A stretch of DNA of 26,390 nt from Shinella sp. (GCA_003248775.1 QFQX01000054.1:1-26390), one strand, 5' to 3'. Shown: positions 13,285-22,656, counted from the stretch's first letter. Program-made: numbers and translations. The notes: generated by a model from the sequence alone, not told the origin.

Positions 13285-14373
13285 ATGACACGACCTACGA
13301 CACCGTTCAAGGACGTGACGGCGTCACTGGATGATCGCTCCAGGGAGGTCTTCCGGCGTATCGTGGAAAGCTATCTGGAATCGGGCGATCCGCTCGGTTC
13401 CCGCAATCTGTCGCGCCTGCTGCCCATGTCGCTTTCGCCTGCGTCGGTCCGCAATGTGATGAGCGATCTGGAAGATCTCGGCCTTATCTATGCGCCGCAT
13501 GTCAGCGCTGGCCGTCTGCCGACGCAGCTCGGTCTTCGCTTCTTCGTCGATGCCTTCATGCAGGTCGGCGATCTCTCCGCGGATGAGCGCGGCAGCATTG
13601 AGCGCCAGATCCGCCCACACGGACCGGATCAGCCAATGGAAAATCTGCTGACCGAGGCGAGCCTGATGCTCTCCGGTCTCTCGCGTGGCGCAGGCCTCGT
13701 GATCGCGGCCAAGAGCGATCCTGTCTTGAAGCATGTCGAGTTCATCCGGCTGGAGCCGACCAAGGCGCTTGCGGTGCTGGTCGGCGAGCACAACCAGATC
13801 GAAAACCGCATCATCGACCTGCCGGCAGGCATTACCGCCTCGCAGTTGACCGAGGCGGCGAATTTCCTCAACGCCAATCTCGCAGGCCAGACGCTTGTCG
13901 AACTGCGTACCCAGATCGAAAAGCTCAAGCAGCAGGTAGCCGGTGAGCTCGATGTCCTCTCGCAGGATCTCGTCGAGCGCGGCCTTGCCGTCTGGTCGGG
14001 GGGGCGGGACGAGGAAAAGCCCACGCGGCTTATCGTACGCGGGCGGGCAAATCTTCTGGAGGGACTGGCGGGTTCGGATGATATCGACCGCCTGCGTCTG
14101 CTCTTTGATGATCTGGAGCGCAAGGAAAGTCTGGTCGAGATCCTCAATCTGGCCGAGAGCGGTCCGGGGGTCCGGATCTTCATCGGCTCCGAGAACAAGC
14201 TGTTCTCCCTCTCCGGCTCCTCGTTGATCGTGGCGCCTTACAGGGACGGTGAGGATCGCATCGTCGGCGCCGTTGGCGTCATCGGGCCGACCCGACTCAA
14301 CTATTCCCGCATCGTGCCGATGGTGGACTACACCGCGCAGCTGATGGCGAGGCTTTCGCGTTCAGCGCGCTGA
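13285..14373 (+). CDS. hrcA: HrcA, heat-inducible transcription repressor
   Basis: A 362-residue HrcA, which binds CIRCE operators in front of groES-groEL and related genes and needs GroEL for activity. Seen: the winged-helix N-terminus LDDRSREVFRRIVESYLESGDPLGSRNLSRLL followed by SVRNVMSDLEDLGLI and PHVSAGRLPT, all hallmark HrcA, then the C-terminal domain with HVEFIRLEPTKALAVLV and the ending GAVGVIGPTRLNYSRIVPMVDYTA. The frame is open from GTG 13237, but ATG 13285 gives the family length and leaves room for the promoter. No good Shine-Dalgarno is seen. grpE follows after 126 bases; rph is divergent. Confidence 0.95.
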   Translation: MTRPTTPFKDVTASLDDRSREVFRRIVESYLESGDPLGSRNLSRLLPMSLSPASVRNVMSDLEDLGLIYAPHVSAGRLPTQLGLRFFVDAFMQVGDLSADERGSIERQIRPHGPDQPMENLLTEASLMLSGLSRGAGLVIAAKSDPVLKHVEFIRLEPTKALAVLVGEHNQIENRIIDLPAGITASQLTEAANFLNANLAGQTLVELRTQIEKLKQQVAGELDVLSQDLVERGLAVWSGGRDEEKPTRLIVRGRANLLEGLAGSDDIDRLRLLFDDLERKESLVEILNLAESGPGVRIFIGSENKLFSLSGSSLIVAPYRDGEDRIVGAVGVIGPTRLNYSRIVPMVDYTAQLMARLSRSAR

Positions 14374-14420
14374 CTTAACGACGCATGTCGGGCCGATATC
14401 CGGCTTGTTGGACTGCAAGC

Positions 14421-14449
14421 CTTGATTTTTCCACGGCAAACCCTGATAT
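14421..14449 (+). promoter_or_regulatory. Candidate heat-shock (RpoH, sigma-32) promoter of grpE
   Basis: CTTGATT (14421-14427), 13 bases, CCCTGATAT (14441-14449). This resembles the CTTGAA...CCCCATNT pattern of RpoH promoters and sits 50 bases before the grpE ATG. grpE is RpoH-controlled in many proteobacteria. The match is good at -35 and fair at -10. Confidence 0.45.
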
Positions 14450-14499
14450 CGGGCACAAATTCGAAAACAGTTCGAAACACAAATCACTCGGAGGACGTC

Positions 14500-15105
14500 A
14501 TGACCGACGACACCAAGAACAACGAAACCGACACGACGGCAGCCGAAAGCCAGGCTCCGGAGATCGCGACCGAAACGGAAGCCTCGATCGATCCGGTGGA
14601 AGCCCTTAAGGCGGAAAATTCCGAACTTCGCGACCGCTTCCTGCGCCTTGCTGCCGAGATGGACAATCTGCGCCGTCGCACCGAGCGCGATGTGAAGGAT
14701 GCCAAGTCCTATGCGGTAACCGGCTTTGCCCGTGACATGCTCGCCGTGTCTGACAACCTGCGCCGTGCACTCGATACCATTCCGGAAGAAGCTCGCACGG
14801 CTGCGGATGCCGGGCTGGCAGCCCTTATCGAAGGCGTGGAGATGACCGAACGCGGCATGCTGGCGACGCTCGAACGTCACGGCGTTCGCAAGATCGAGGC
14901 AGAAGGTCAGAAGTTCGACCCGAACTTCCATCAGGCCATGTTTGAAATCCCCAATCCCGAAGTGCCGAACAACACGGTCGTTCAGGTCGTTCAGGCCGGC
15001 TATGCGATCGGAGATAGGGTTCTGCGCCCGGCCATGGTGGGCGTTGCCAAGGGCGGCCCGAAGGCCGACGCGGCAGCCGAGCAGACGGCTGAAAAGAACG
15101 GCTGA
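14500..15105 (+). CDS. grpE: GrpE, nucleotide-exchange factor of DnaK
   Basis: A 201-residue cochaperone that releases ADP from DnaK and acts as a heat sensor. It has an acidic, Thr/Glu-rich tail (1-40), a long coiled-coil helix (EALKAENSELRDRFLRLAAE, MDNLRRRTERDVKDA), the FARDMLAVSDNLRRAL segment, and the beta domain with the GrpE signature (FDPNFHQAMFEIP, NTVVQVVQAGYAIGDRVLRPAMVGVA). The open frame extends 26 codons upstream, but ATG 14500 has GGAGG 5 bases before it and gives the normal start. It follows hrcA and is closed by a strong terminator. Confidence 0.97.
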   Translation: MTDDTKNNETDTTAAESQAPEIATETEASIDPVEALKAENSELRDRFLRLAAEMDNLRRRTERDVKDAKSYAVTGFARDMLAVSDNLRRALDTIPEEARTAADAGLAALIEGVEMTERGMLATLERHGVRKIEAEGQKFDPNFHQAMFEIPNPEVPNNTVVQVVQAGYAIGDRVLRPAMVGVAKGGPKADAAAEQTAEKNG

Positions 15106-15128
15106 AAACAAAATCTTCCGATGTCATG

Positions 15129-15154
15129 AAAGCGCCCGAAAGGGCGCTTTTTTT
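15129..15154 (+). terminator. Rho-independent terminator after grpE
   Basis: AAAGCGCCC (15129-15137), GAAA tetraloop, GGGCGCTTT (15142-15150), then more T. The flanking A and T runs make it look usable in both directions, so it may also stop ptsN transcripts arriving from the other side. Confidence 0.92.
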
Positions 15155-15172
15155 ATGCATTGAGACGACAGG

Positions 15173-15637
15173 TCAGGCGGCTGTGGAAGCCTGTTCCTCA
15201 TTGAGGAAGGCATAGATGGCAGAAGCCGAATCCGTAGCGCGCAGCTTGGCGACCAGATCCTGGTCGCGGAGAACGCGGGCGATGCGCGAAAGCGCCTTGA
15301 GATGGTCCGCGCCGGCGCCTTCGGGTGCCAGCAGCAGGAATACGAGATCGACCGGCTGGTCGTCGAGTGCTTCGAAATCGACGGGTGTTTCAAGTCGAGC
15401 GAATACGCCAGTGATGGCGGTGATGTTGCTCAACTTGCCATGCGGGATGGCGATGCCGTTGCCAACCCCGGTGGATCCCAGACGCTCCCGCTGCAGGATG
15501 ACGTCGAAGATCTCGCGTTCGGGGATATCGGTGAGCTTGGAGGCTTTGGCCGCAAGTTCCTGAAGCAGTTGCTTCTTGGAGTTCACCCTGAGGGCGGGAA
15601 CGACCGCATCTTGTTGCAGCAAATCTGCCAAGGCCAT
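15173..15637 (-). CDS. ptsN: PtsN, EIIA component of the nitrogen phosphotransferase system
   Basis: A 154-residue PTS EIIA-Ntr protein. It accepts phosphate from NPr on a histidine and regulates other proteins (potassium transport, nitrogen and carbon metabolism) rather than moving sugars. The active histidine is H66 in GIAIPHGKL, within VGNGIAIPHGKLSNI; VDLVFLLLAPEGAGADHLKALSRIARVLRD is the matching C-terminal signature. The frame is open upstream into hpf, but ATG 15635-15637 gives the normal N-terminus MALADLLQQD. It lies 73 bases after hpf, and the order rpoN-hpf-ptsN is the standard proteobacterial sigma-54 neighbourhood. Confidence 0.96.
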   Translation of the reverse strand: MALADLLQQDAVVPALRVNSKKQLLQELAAKASKLTDIPEREIFDVILQRERLGSTGVGNGIAIPHGKLSNITAITGVFARLETPVDFEALDDQPVDLVFLLLAPEGAGADHLKALSRIARVLRDQDLVAKLRATDSASAIYAFLNEEQASTAA

Positions 15638-15673
15638 TTCATAATCCTTCGTGTCGCCAAGACAAGAATGGGA

Positions 15674-15699
15674 CAAGCGGCGGTGTTGGCCGCCGCTTG
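15674..15699 (-). other. Strong hairpin between hpf and ptsN
   Basis: CAAGCGGCGG (15674-15683), 6-base loop, CCGCCGCTTG (15690-15699): a perfect 10-bp GC-rich stem on the minus strand, 11 bases after the hpf stop. The sequence after it on that strand (TCCCATTCTTGTC) is not a true T-run, so it is likelier a partial terminator, processing or stability element than a full stop. It may make ptsN levels differ from hpf. Confidence 0.5.
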
Positions 15700-15710
15700 C
15701 ACTGTGCTTA

Positions 15711-16295
15711 TCAGGCTTTGATATTGGCGGAATCGATCCAGCCGATATTACCGTCGTTGCGGCGGTAAACGATGTTGAGTTCATCCTTGCCCGGGCTGCG
15801 GAACAGCAGAACGGGTTCATCGGTCATGTCGAGCGCCATTACGGCGGATGCGACCGTCATCGTGCGGAGCTTCTTGGTGCTCTCTGCCACGATGGTGGGC
15901 GCATAGTCTTCCGGCACTTCATCATGCTCTTCGGACAGGGCGTCCATGACGGTATAGGGCACCTCGATGGCAGATGCGGCCGCACCGACGGGATGGTGAT
16001 CCTTGAGCTTACGCTTGTATCGGCGCAGGCGCTTTTCGATGCGGTCTGCGGCGACGTCGAAGGCGATCTGCGGATCATTGGCCGAACCGGTCGCATGGAG
16101 GTTTGCTCCGGCGTCCAGATGAACCGCGCAATCCGCTACGAACTGCGCTGCAGCCGCAGAGGACTTGGTTACGGTGATCTGGCCGGAATACCCTCCGTCG
16201 AAGTACTTTGTGACCGCTTCTCCGATCCGCTCTCCGATCCGCTGACGGAAGGAGTCGCCGATTTCCATATGTTTGCCGGATACACGCACACTCAT
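15711..16295 (-). CDS. hpf: Long-form ribosome hibernation promoting factor (HPF/RaiA family)
   Basis: A 194-residue protein that binds the 30S subunit in stationary phase and drives formation of inactive 100S ribosomes. The N-terminal domain (1 to about 105) has MSVRVSGKHMEIGDSFRQRI and the conserved FDVAADRIEKRLRRYKRKLKDHH. After an acidic linker, the C-terminal dimerisation domain (about 135-194) has ALDMTDEPVLLFRSPGKDEL and NIVYRRNDGNIGWID. Presence of that second domain makes it the long form found in most bacteria outside gamma-proteobacteria. ATG 16293-16295 has AAGGGA 7 bases upstream and is preferred over ATG five codons earlier. It follows rpoN after 239 bases and has its own promoter there. 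Confidence 0.95.
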   Translation of the reverse strand: MSVRVSGKHMEIGDSFRQRIGERIGEAVTKYFDGGYSGQITVTKSSAAAAQFVADCAVHLDAGANLHATGSANDPQIAFDVAADRIEKRLRRYKRKLKDHHPVGAAASAIEVPYTVMDALSEEHDEVPEDYAPTIVAESTKKLRTMTVASAVMALDMTDEPVLLFRSPGKDELNIVYRRNDGNIGWIDSANIKA

Positions 16296-16460
16296 GGAGT
16301 TTCCCTTCATACTTATTAGTTTGGTTTGCAGGCGTCAGTTTACGCCAAGCGACGCACGCATCCAAGCTCTTCAAGTGGTATTGTCGGTCTCTATCCCGTG
16401 TACCGGGCCTCTGTCGGGGATAAGATTGAGCGATTGTGAACCGGTATTGATCGGGGCGGG

Positions 16461-16489
16461 CTTCTAGCCGCGCCTCTGGTAAAAGTCAA
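16461..16489 (-). promoter_or_regulatory. Candidate sigma-70-type promoter of hpf-ptsN
   Basis: On the minus strand TTGACT (16484-16489), 17 bases, TAGAAG (16461-16466). Transcription would start about 160 bases before hpf, leaving a long leader that includes a GGCGT/ACGCC hairpin at 16331-16346. This would allow hpf and ptsN to be expressed apart from rpoN. Confidence 0.5.
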
Positions 16490-16534
16490 CAGTGTCTTAA
16501 TGTTGCATCAACTTACGGGGGTGTCTATGCACCT

Positions 16535-18088
<1,554 letters not shown>

Positions 18089-18171
18089 GACGGACGCGAA
18101 ACTCCCCTACGATCCCTCCGGATTCCCCGCGCCGCAGGCCGCGGCAGCTGGGGGATTTCCAACTGGCCCAA

Positions 18172-18200
18172 AAATTGCTTTTTTTATTGGGTTTGGTCAA
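18172..18200 (-). promoter_or_regulatory. Possible promoter of rpoN in the lptB-rpoN gap
   Basis: On the minus strand TTGACC (18195-18200) is a strong -35, but 17 bases on the -10 would be CAATTT (18172-18177), a weak one. The spacer is very A-rich. An AT-rich inverted repeat (CCCAA...TTGGG, 18168-18192) overlaps the site and could act as a weak terminator for lptB instead. Confidence 0.28.
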
Positions 18201-18244
18201 GCCGAACTATGGTTGGCAGGAGAATTTCTTGACGCTCGAGCCTA

Positions 18245-19066
18245 TCAGAGGCTGAACTTGTCGCCAAGGTAGAGACGCCGGACGTCGGGATTGTTGACGA
18301 TGTCGTTGGCGCGGCCGTGGGTCAATACTTCGCCGGCATGAATGATGTAGGCGCGATCGATCAGGCCAAGTGTTTCACGAACATTGTGGTCGGTGATCAG
18401 CACGCCGATGCCGCGGGCCGTCAGGTGGCGCACGAGATTCTGGATGTCCGATACCGAAATCGGATCGACGCCGGCGAAGGGTTCGTCGAGCAGCATGAAG
18501 GTCGGATCAGTCGCGAGCGCACGGGCGATTTCGAGACGACGACGTTCACCGCCCGAAAGGGCAACGGCGGCCGATTTGCGCAGCTTCTCGATGTGAAACT
18601 CCGCAAGCAGTTCGTCGAGCTTGGCTTCGCGCTTCTTGCGGTCCTTTTCATGAACCTCGAGGACGGCGCGGATATTGTCTTCCACCGAAAGCCCGCGAAA
18701 GATCGAGGCTTCCTGCGGCAGATAGCCGACGCCGAGCCGTGCACGACGATACATCGGCATGCCGGTGACGTCATTGCCGTTGATCGCGATGGTCCCGACA
18801 TCGACCGGAACCAGTCCTGTGATCATGTAGAAACAGGTGGTTTTGCCCGCGCCGTTCGGACCGAGGAGGCCCACGGCTTCTCCGCGTCGCACGACGAGTG
18901 AAACGCCGTTGACCACCCGTCGGGTGTTGTAGGTCTTCGTCAGACCGTGGGCGATCAGCGTGCCTTCGTAGCGTGTCTTGTCCCGACGCATTTCGGCGTC
19001 GAACTGCGACTGCGACTGTTCTGCGCGACCGTTGCCGAGCAAGCCTGAGAGAGCGGGAATTTTCAC
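18245..19066 (-). CDS. lptB: LptB, ATPase of the LPS export ABC transporter
   Basis: A 273-residue ABC ATPase that, with LptF/LptG, extracts lipopolysaccharide from the inner membrane and drives it along LptC-LptA. Walker A is GPNGAGKTT (69-77), the Q-loop Q118 in GYLPQEASIF, the signature LSGGERRR (170-177), Walker B MLLDE (191-195) and the switch H227 in ITDHN. The RARLGVGYLPQEASIFRGL segment is typical of LptB. The start is uncertain: GTG 19064-19066, 13 bases after the lptA stop, gives a rhizobial-type extended N-terminus; ATG 18989-18991 would give 248 residues, closer to E. coli. Neither has a good Shine-Dalgarno. Third gene of lptC-lptA-lptB. Confidence 0.95.
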   Translation of the reverse strand: MKIPALSGLLGNGRAEQSQSQFDAEMRRDKTRYEGTLIAHGLTKTYNTRRVVNGVSLVVRRGEAVGLLGPNGAGKTTCFYMITGLVPVDVGTIAINGNDVTGMPMYRRARLGVGYLPQEASIFRGLSVEDNIRAVLEVHEKDRKKREAKLDELLAEFHIEKLRKSAAVALSGGERRRLEIARALATDPTFMLLDEPFAGVDPISVSDIQNLVRHLTARGIGVLITDHNVRETLGLIDRAYIIHAGEVLTHGRANDIVNNPDVRRLYLGDKFSL

Positions 19067-19079
19067 GTCCGGGCCGATA

Positions 19080-19661
19080 CTATTGCTTTTTCTGGGATTT
19101 CGGGTCGAGCTGGATCTGAACGCGCCCGCCACAAGCATCCAGTTTGGCTTCTCCGGAATTCATCTGCACCGTCAGCTTGCAGCCGACGAAGACATTCTGG
19201 CCTTCGGACAGCACGACCCGGTCGCCTTCCAGTGTGAAGACCTGGCTGTCCATGTCGAAATGGCCTCGGTCGGCCGTTGCCTGCTGCGTACCCGAAGACA
19301 AGAAGACCTTGTCCGTCACATCGATGTTCTCGATGTCGGCATTGCCGCTCGTTACGCTGGTGCCTTCGCCGCGATACTTGACCGTCATGTTGCCGGACTG
19401 CAGCGTGGTCGTGCCCTGCACCACCTTGACGTTGCCCGAAAACAGGGCCGTCTTGTCCTGTTCCCGGATCTCGAGCTGATCGCTTTCGATCTGGATCGGC
19501 TGATCGTTGGACAGCTTCAGCCCGTCCATCTTGCTTTTGGTCGCCTGGGCGAGAGCGCCCGTCGGTGCGGCAAGCGGAACGAGGCCCGTCGCGACAATCA
19601 GGCCAGCCAAGGTGAGCGTTTTGTAAATATTGCAACAATGCATGACTGGTCCGGCTCTCAT
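19080..19661 (-). CDS. lptA: LptA, periplasmic LPS-transport bridge protein
   Basis: A 193-residue secreted protein of the OstA/LptA family that carries lipopolysaccharide across the periplasm to LptD. A signal peptide is clear (TLTLAGLIVATGLVPLAA, cleavage probably after ALAQA near residue 40). The beta-jellyroll domain follows, with QIESDQLEIREQDKTALFSG, MTVKYRG and FDMDSQVFTLEGDRVVLSEG. Its start overlaps the lptC stop by ATGA (19658-19661), which implies translational coupling. A second Met at residue 7 gives a shorter signal peptide. It is followed by lptB after 13 bases. Confidence 0.92.
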   Translation of the reverse strand: MRAGPVMHCCNIYKTLTLAGLIVATGLVPLAAPTGALAQATKSKMDGLKLSNDQPIQIESDQLEIREQDKTALFSGNVKVVQGTTTLQSGNMTVKYRGEGTSVTSGNADIENIDVTDKVFLSSGTQQATADRGHFDMDSQVFTLEGDRVVLSEGQNVFVGCKLTVQMNSGEAKLDACGGRVQIQLDPKSQKKQ

Positions 19662-20323
19662 TTGTCCGTCTTGTGAATAGTCGAGGGATCGAGATCTACT
19701 CGAACACCTCCTGAAAAACTGATAACGCGTCCCTTATCGGTTATCTTGAGCGCCTGCGCAACAATTGCCGCTTCATTCGCCTTAATGGTCACCTGATCGG
19801 TGGTTTCCATCGAGCCGCCCTTGATATTGAGGTGAGCGGAATTGAAGCTCGCCTCAAGGCCGGAGCTGAGTTTGATGGTGAATGGTTTGTCCATGTCCAG
19901 AAGATCGGACGAGCGGTCGAAGATGCCACTCAGCGCCTTGACCATGGCAACCGTGTTCTCGTTCAGGGGAACGGCGGCGGCAATGGTTTCCAGTGCGATG
20001 ATGTTCGGGTTCTTGATATCCTGCAGCGCCCGTTCGGCGCGCATGGAATAATTGATGCCATCCGAATTGCGGCCTGCAATCGCCGGCTTTTCCATCACGA
20101 CCTTGCCGTTTTCGATCTTGGCCGATTCGATTTTCAGCTCTTCCGGCAGATAGGCGCGGACGACCGAGACGCCAGCGAAAGCGAGCGAGATCACAAAAGC
20201 TGAAACAGGCAGGAGCACCTTCAGGCGGCGGACGCGCGTCGAATGGCTCAATGCCGCACGATAAGCAGCGTCTTCCGGCTGGCGGCCGGCTGGCGTCGCG
20301 TTATCGTCGGTGCGTTTCAGCAT
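19658..20323 (-). CDS. lptC: LptC, inner-membrane LPS export protein
   Basis: A 221-residue bitopic protein: a cytoplasmic tail, one membrane helix (about 34-57, LKVLLPVSAFVISLAFAGVSVV) and a periplasmic LptC/YrbK-type domain with EKPAIAGRNSDGINYSMRAE and a closing ISFSGGVRVDLDPS. It receives lipopolysaccharide from LptB2FG and passes it to LptA. Sequence conservation of LptC is low, so the call rests on topology, the domain pattern and the lptC-lptA-lptB order. The open frame continues upstream, but ATG 20321-20323 gives the expected short tail before the membrane helix. The upstream Shine-Dalgarno is weak. It overlaps lptA by four bases. Confidence 0.9.
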   Translation of the reverse strand: MLKRTDDNATPAGRQPEDAAYRAALSHSTRVRRLKVLLPVSAFVISLAFAGVSVVRAYLPEELKIESAKIENGKVVMEKPAIAGRNSDGINYSMRAERALQDIKNPNIIALETIAAAVPLNENTVAMVKALSGIFDRSSDLLDMDKPFTIKLSSGLEASFNSAHLNIKGGSMETTDQVTIKANEAAIVAQALKITDKGRVISFSGGVRVDLDPSTIHKTDK

Positions 20324-20652
20324 GAATGAAGCCTGTTCGGTAAGGTTTCCGGAGGTGCTGTCGCAGAATCCAGAAATATGTTTCGCATTATCGCATATGC
20401 TTGCCAATATGGAAATTCCGGCTGGAGATACAAGCTCGCCTCCTGTGACGCAAGACTTTGCCGATCTGGAGGCGTGTTTCGTTCGAAGTGAAGGCACGAT
20501 CGTGGCATGGTTGATTATCCGCGACGATTGTGATGTCTTAGCACGGCTTTGCGGTAGCGTCTGGCTGCGCTAAGTTGTTCCTTGACGGTCCTTTTTGGGT
20601 TTGGCACCCTTGGAGCGTCGGCATTTTCAAAAAGGTTTTCGAGGGGGCAGGC
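20324..20652. other. 329-base divergent intergenic region, lptC / ihfB
   Basis: No protein gene is supported; the open frames here lack family features and are extensions of the flanking genes. It holds the candidate lptC promoter (20387-20415) and an inverted repeat CTTAGC...GCTAAG (20537-20574, 26 bases apart) near ihfB. TTGACG at 20582-20587 is a good -35 for ihfB, but the -10 position 17 bases on (CACCCT) is poor. Confidence 0.5.
20387..20415 (-). promoter_or_regulatory. Candidate promoter of lptC-lptA-lptB
   Basis: On the minus strand TTTCCA (20410-20415), 17 bases, GATAAT (20387-20392). The -10 matches 5 of 6 consensus positions and the -35 four. Transcription would start about 58 bases before lptC. 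Confidence 0.4.
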
Positions 20653-20955
20653 GTGATCAAGTCGGAACTGGTGCAGATAGTCGCAGCGCGTAATCCGCAT
20701 CTCTATCACCGCGATGTCGAAAACATCGTCAACGCTGTCCTCGACGAGATTACCGATGCACTCGCGTCCGGAAACCGCGTGGAGTTGCGTGGCTTCGGGG
20801 CCTTTTCCGTGAAGAACCGGCCCTCACGTTCGGGTCGCAACCCGCGCACCGGCGAGACCGTGTTCGTCGAGGAAAAGTGGGTGCCCTTCTTCAAGACCGG
20901 CAAGGAACTGCGCGAACGCCTCAATCCCGGCATGGCCGATGAAGGCGACGACTGA
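20653..20955 (+). CDS. ihfB: Integration host factor subunit beta
   Basis: A 100-residue DNABII protein. IHF bends DNA sharply at specific sites and works with sigma-54 activators, in replication initiation and in recombination. The N-terminus IKSELVQIVAARNPHL, the VELRGFGAFSVKNRPSRSGRNPRTGE segment with the intercalating proline in the beta arm, and VPFFKTGKELRERLN match IHF-beta and its length. The GTG at 20653 is chosen because GAGGGGG precedes it and the protein then begins as in other IHF-beta chains; the 26-codon upstream extension is unlike the family. A LapA-domain gene follows after 93 bases. Confidence 0.95.
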   Translation: MIKSELVQIVAARNPHLYHRDVENIVNAVLDEITDALASGNRVELRGFGAFSVKNRPSRSGRNPRTGETVFVEEKWVPFFKTGKELRERLNPGMADEGDD

Positions 20956-21048
20956 ATGCACGTAGGTCCGATAGCCTCGAAACAGGGCTCGTCAGGCCGG
21001 TCGCAAATGTAATGTGAGCATAGGGCGGTCAGCCGCCGGGAGTCTGCG

Positions 21049-21393
21049 ATGGTCAGGAAAATCGTCGGTCTGGTTATCTTGGTGCCGCTCGCAATAGTGC
21101 TCATCGTCCTGTCCGTGGCCAACAGGGAAATGGTCCGGCTCGCGCTCAATCCCTTTCAGCCTGATGATCAGATGCTGTCGGTGTCCGCACCGTTTTTCGT
21201 CTTTATCTTCTCTGCGGTGATCCTGGGCCTGTTGCTCGGATCGGCCGTTACCTGGCTTTCCCAGGGCAAGTATCGCAAGCGCGCGCGCAACGAAGCCCGT
21301 TCGGCGCTGCGCTGGCAAGCTGAAGCCGACCGGCACAAGACCCGCGCCGAGGAAATTGCCGGCAGCACTCTTCCGCGAATTCAGGCCAAGTAA
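21049..21393 (+). CDS. LapA-domain (DUF1049) inner-membrane protein
   Basis: A 114-residue membrane protein with two hydrophobic helices (about 5-24 and 47-68) joined by the short polar loop NREMVRLALNPFQPDD, and a basic cytoplasmic tail (QGKYRKRARNEARSALRW). The VLSVANREMVRLALNP motif and topology fit the lipopolysaccharide-assembly A domain family; in E. coli the family member LapA works with LapB in controlling LPS synthesis. The function here is inferred only from that similarity. In related genomes I associate this gene with the end of the ihfB locus. Nearby lptCAB and lspA are also envelope genes. Confidence 0.78.
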   Translation: MVRKIVGLVILVPLAIVLIVLSVANREMVRLALNPFQPDDQMLSVSAPFFVFIFSAVILGLLLGSAVTWLSQGKYRKRARNEARSALRWQAEADRHKTRAEEIAGSTLPRIQAK

Positions 21394-21462
21394 GCCTGCA
21401 ATTGGTCGTCTTCTCGCGGTGGTTCGCAAGGAAAGCGCTTTCGCGCGGTCTCCCGGAATGCT

Positions 21463-22656
21463 ATGGCCCGGCGCCTGAATACGGGTAAAACGACAAGACA
21501 TAGGATTATGGGCGTGAAAAACAGGGACCGCCGACCGACGCGCAGTGGACCGGGCGGCTCCTCCTCGGGCCCGACCCGGCCGGGTTCGCGTAACGGCAAG
21601 GATACAGCCAAGGCTTCTACCGGCAAGGGACGGGACGAACGGCCTCGAATGACCGACAAGCGACCCCCGCGTGCTGAAGCCGAGGCCCAAGCCGCCAAGG
21701 TGGCGGCAGAGCCGGCGCGTACCCTGATCGTTCGCACCGGCGAGCGCCCCGCCGAACGCGTGCCCCTGATCCTCGAATCTCCCGGTGCCGGCGACTTCCA
21801 CCTGATCGACAGCGGCGAAGGCCTGAAGCTCGAACAGTACGGTCCTTACCGTATCGTTCGCCCCGAGGCTCAGGCGCTCTGGCCGAAGGCGCTGCCGGCG
21901 CATGTGTGGGAACGGGCGGATGCCATTTTCACCGGGGATACCGATGAAGACGGCATGGGCCGCTGGCGTTTTCCGCGCGAGGCTCTCGGCGAAACCTGGC
22001 CGCTTTCCCTGCTCGGCATCGATTTCCTTGGACGCTTTACCTCCTTCCGTCATGTCGGCGTTTTCCCCGAGCAGATCGCCCACTGGACATGGATGAAGGA
22101 GCAGGTCGAGCAGGCTGGACGGCCGCTCAAAGTGCTGAACCTGTTCGGCTATACCGGCGTTGCCTCGCTGGTCGCCGCGTCCGCCGGCGCCGAGGTCACG
22201 CATGTCGACGCCTCGAAGAAGGCGATCGGCTGGGCACGCGAAAATCAGGCCCTGAGCCGTCTGGACAAGGCGCCGATCCGCTGGATCTGCGAGGACGCGA
22301 TGAAGTTCATCCAGCGCGAGGAGCGTCGCGGCAACCGCTACGACATCATCCTGACCGACCCGCCGAAATTCGGACGCGGTCCCAATGGCGAGGTCTGGCA
22401 GCTTTTCGATCACCTTCCCCTGATGCTCGACATTTGCCGGGAACTGCTGTCGCCGAAGGCGCTCGGACTTGTGCTGACGGCCTATTCGATCCGGGCCAGC
22501 TTCTACTCGATCCATGAACTGATGCGCGAAACCATGCGCGGCAAGCGCGGCATCGTCGAATCCGGCGAACTGGTGATCCGCGAAGCCGGTCTTGACGGCA
22601 AGACGCCGGGCAGGGCGCTTTCCACCTCACTTTTCAGCCGTTGGGTGCCGAAATGA
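21463..22656 (+). CDS. Class I SAM-dependent (rRNA-type) methyltransferase
   Basis: A 397-residue protein. The first 85 residues or so are basic, Gly/Pro/Arg/Lys-rich and likely disordered. The catalytic part has SAM motif I LNLFGYTGVASL (N226-G232), HVDASKKAIGWARENQALS, and the catalytic DPPKFGRG (D299-K302) followed by a helical region with LLSPKALGLVLTAYSIRAS. This matches the RlmI/RlmK-like COG1092 family, which methylates cytosine or guanine in 23S rRNA, but the exact target cannot be assigned. Start choice is open: ATG 21463 (GGA nearby) or ATG 21508 (AGGA two bases before). A 12-bp palindrome GAAAGCGCTTTC (21431-21442) lies upstream. Its stop overlaps the next gene by ATGA. Confidence 0.85.
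   Translation: MARRLNTGKTTRHRIMGVKNRDRRPTRSGPGGSSSGPTRPGSRNGKDTAKASTGKGRDERPRMTDKRPPRAEAEAQAAKVAAEPARTLIVRTGERPAERVPLILESPGAGDFHLIDSGEGLKLEQYGPYRIVRPEAQALWPKALPAHVWERADAIFTGDTDEDGMGRWRFPREALGETWPLSLLGIDFLGRFTSFRHVGVFPEQIAHWTWMKEQVEQAGRPLKVLNLFGYTGVASLVAASAGAEVTHVDASKKAIGWARENQALSRLDKAPIRWICEDAMKFIQREERRGNRYDIILTDPPKFGRGPNGEVWQLFDHLPLMLDICRELLSPKALGLVLTAYSIRASFYSIHELMRETMRGKRGIVESGELVIREAGLDGKTPGRALSTSLFSRWVPK

Noticed and set aside
20537..20574. CIRCE-like element upstream of ihfB
   Set aside because: The CTTAGC/GCTAAG arms recall CIRCE but the spacing is 26 rather than 9 and the inner bases do not match.
20992..22515. 507-residue minus-strand open frame
   Set aside because: Antisense to the LapA-domain and methyltransferase genes, compositionally typical of a shadow frame.
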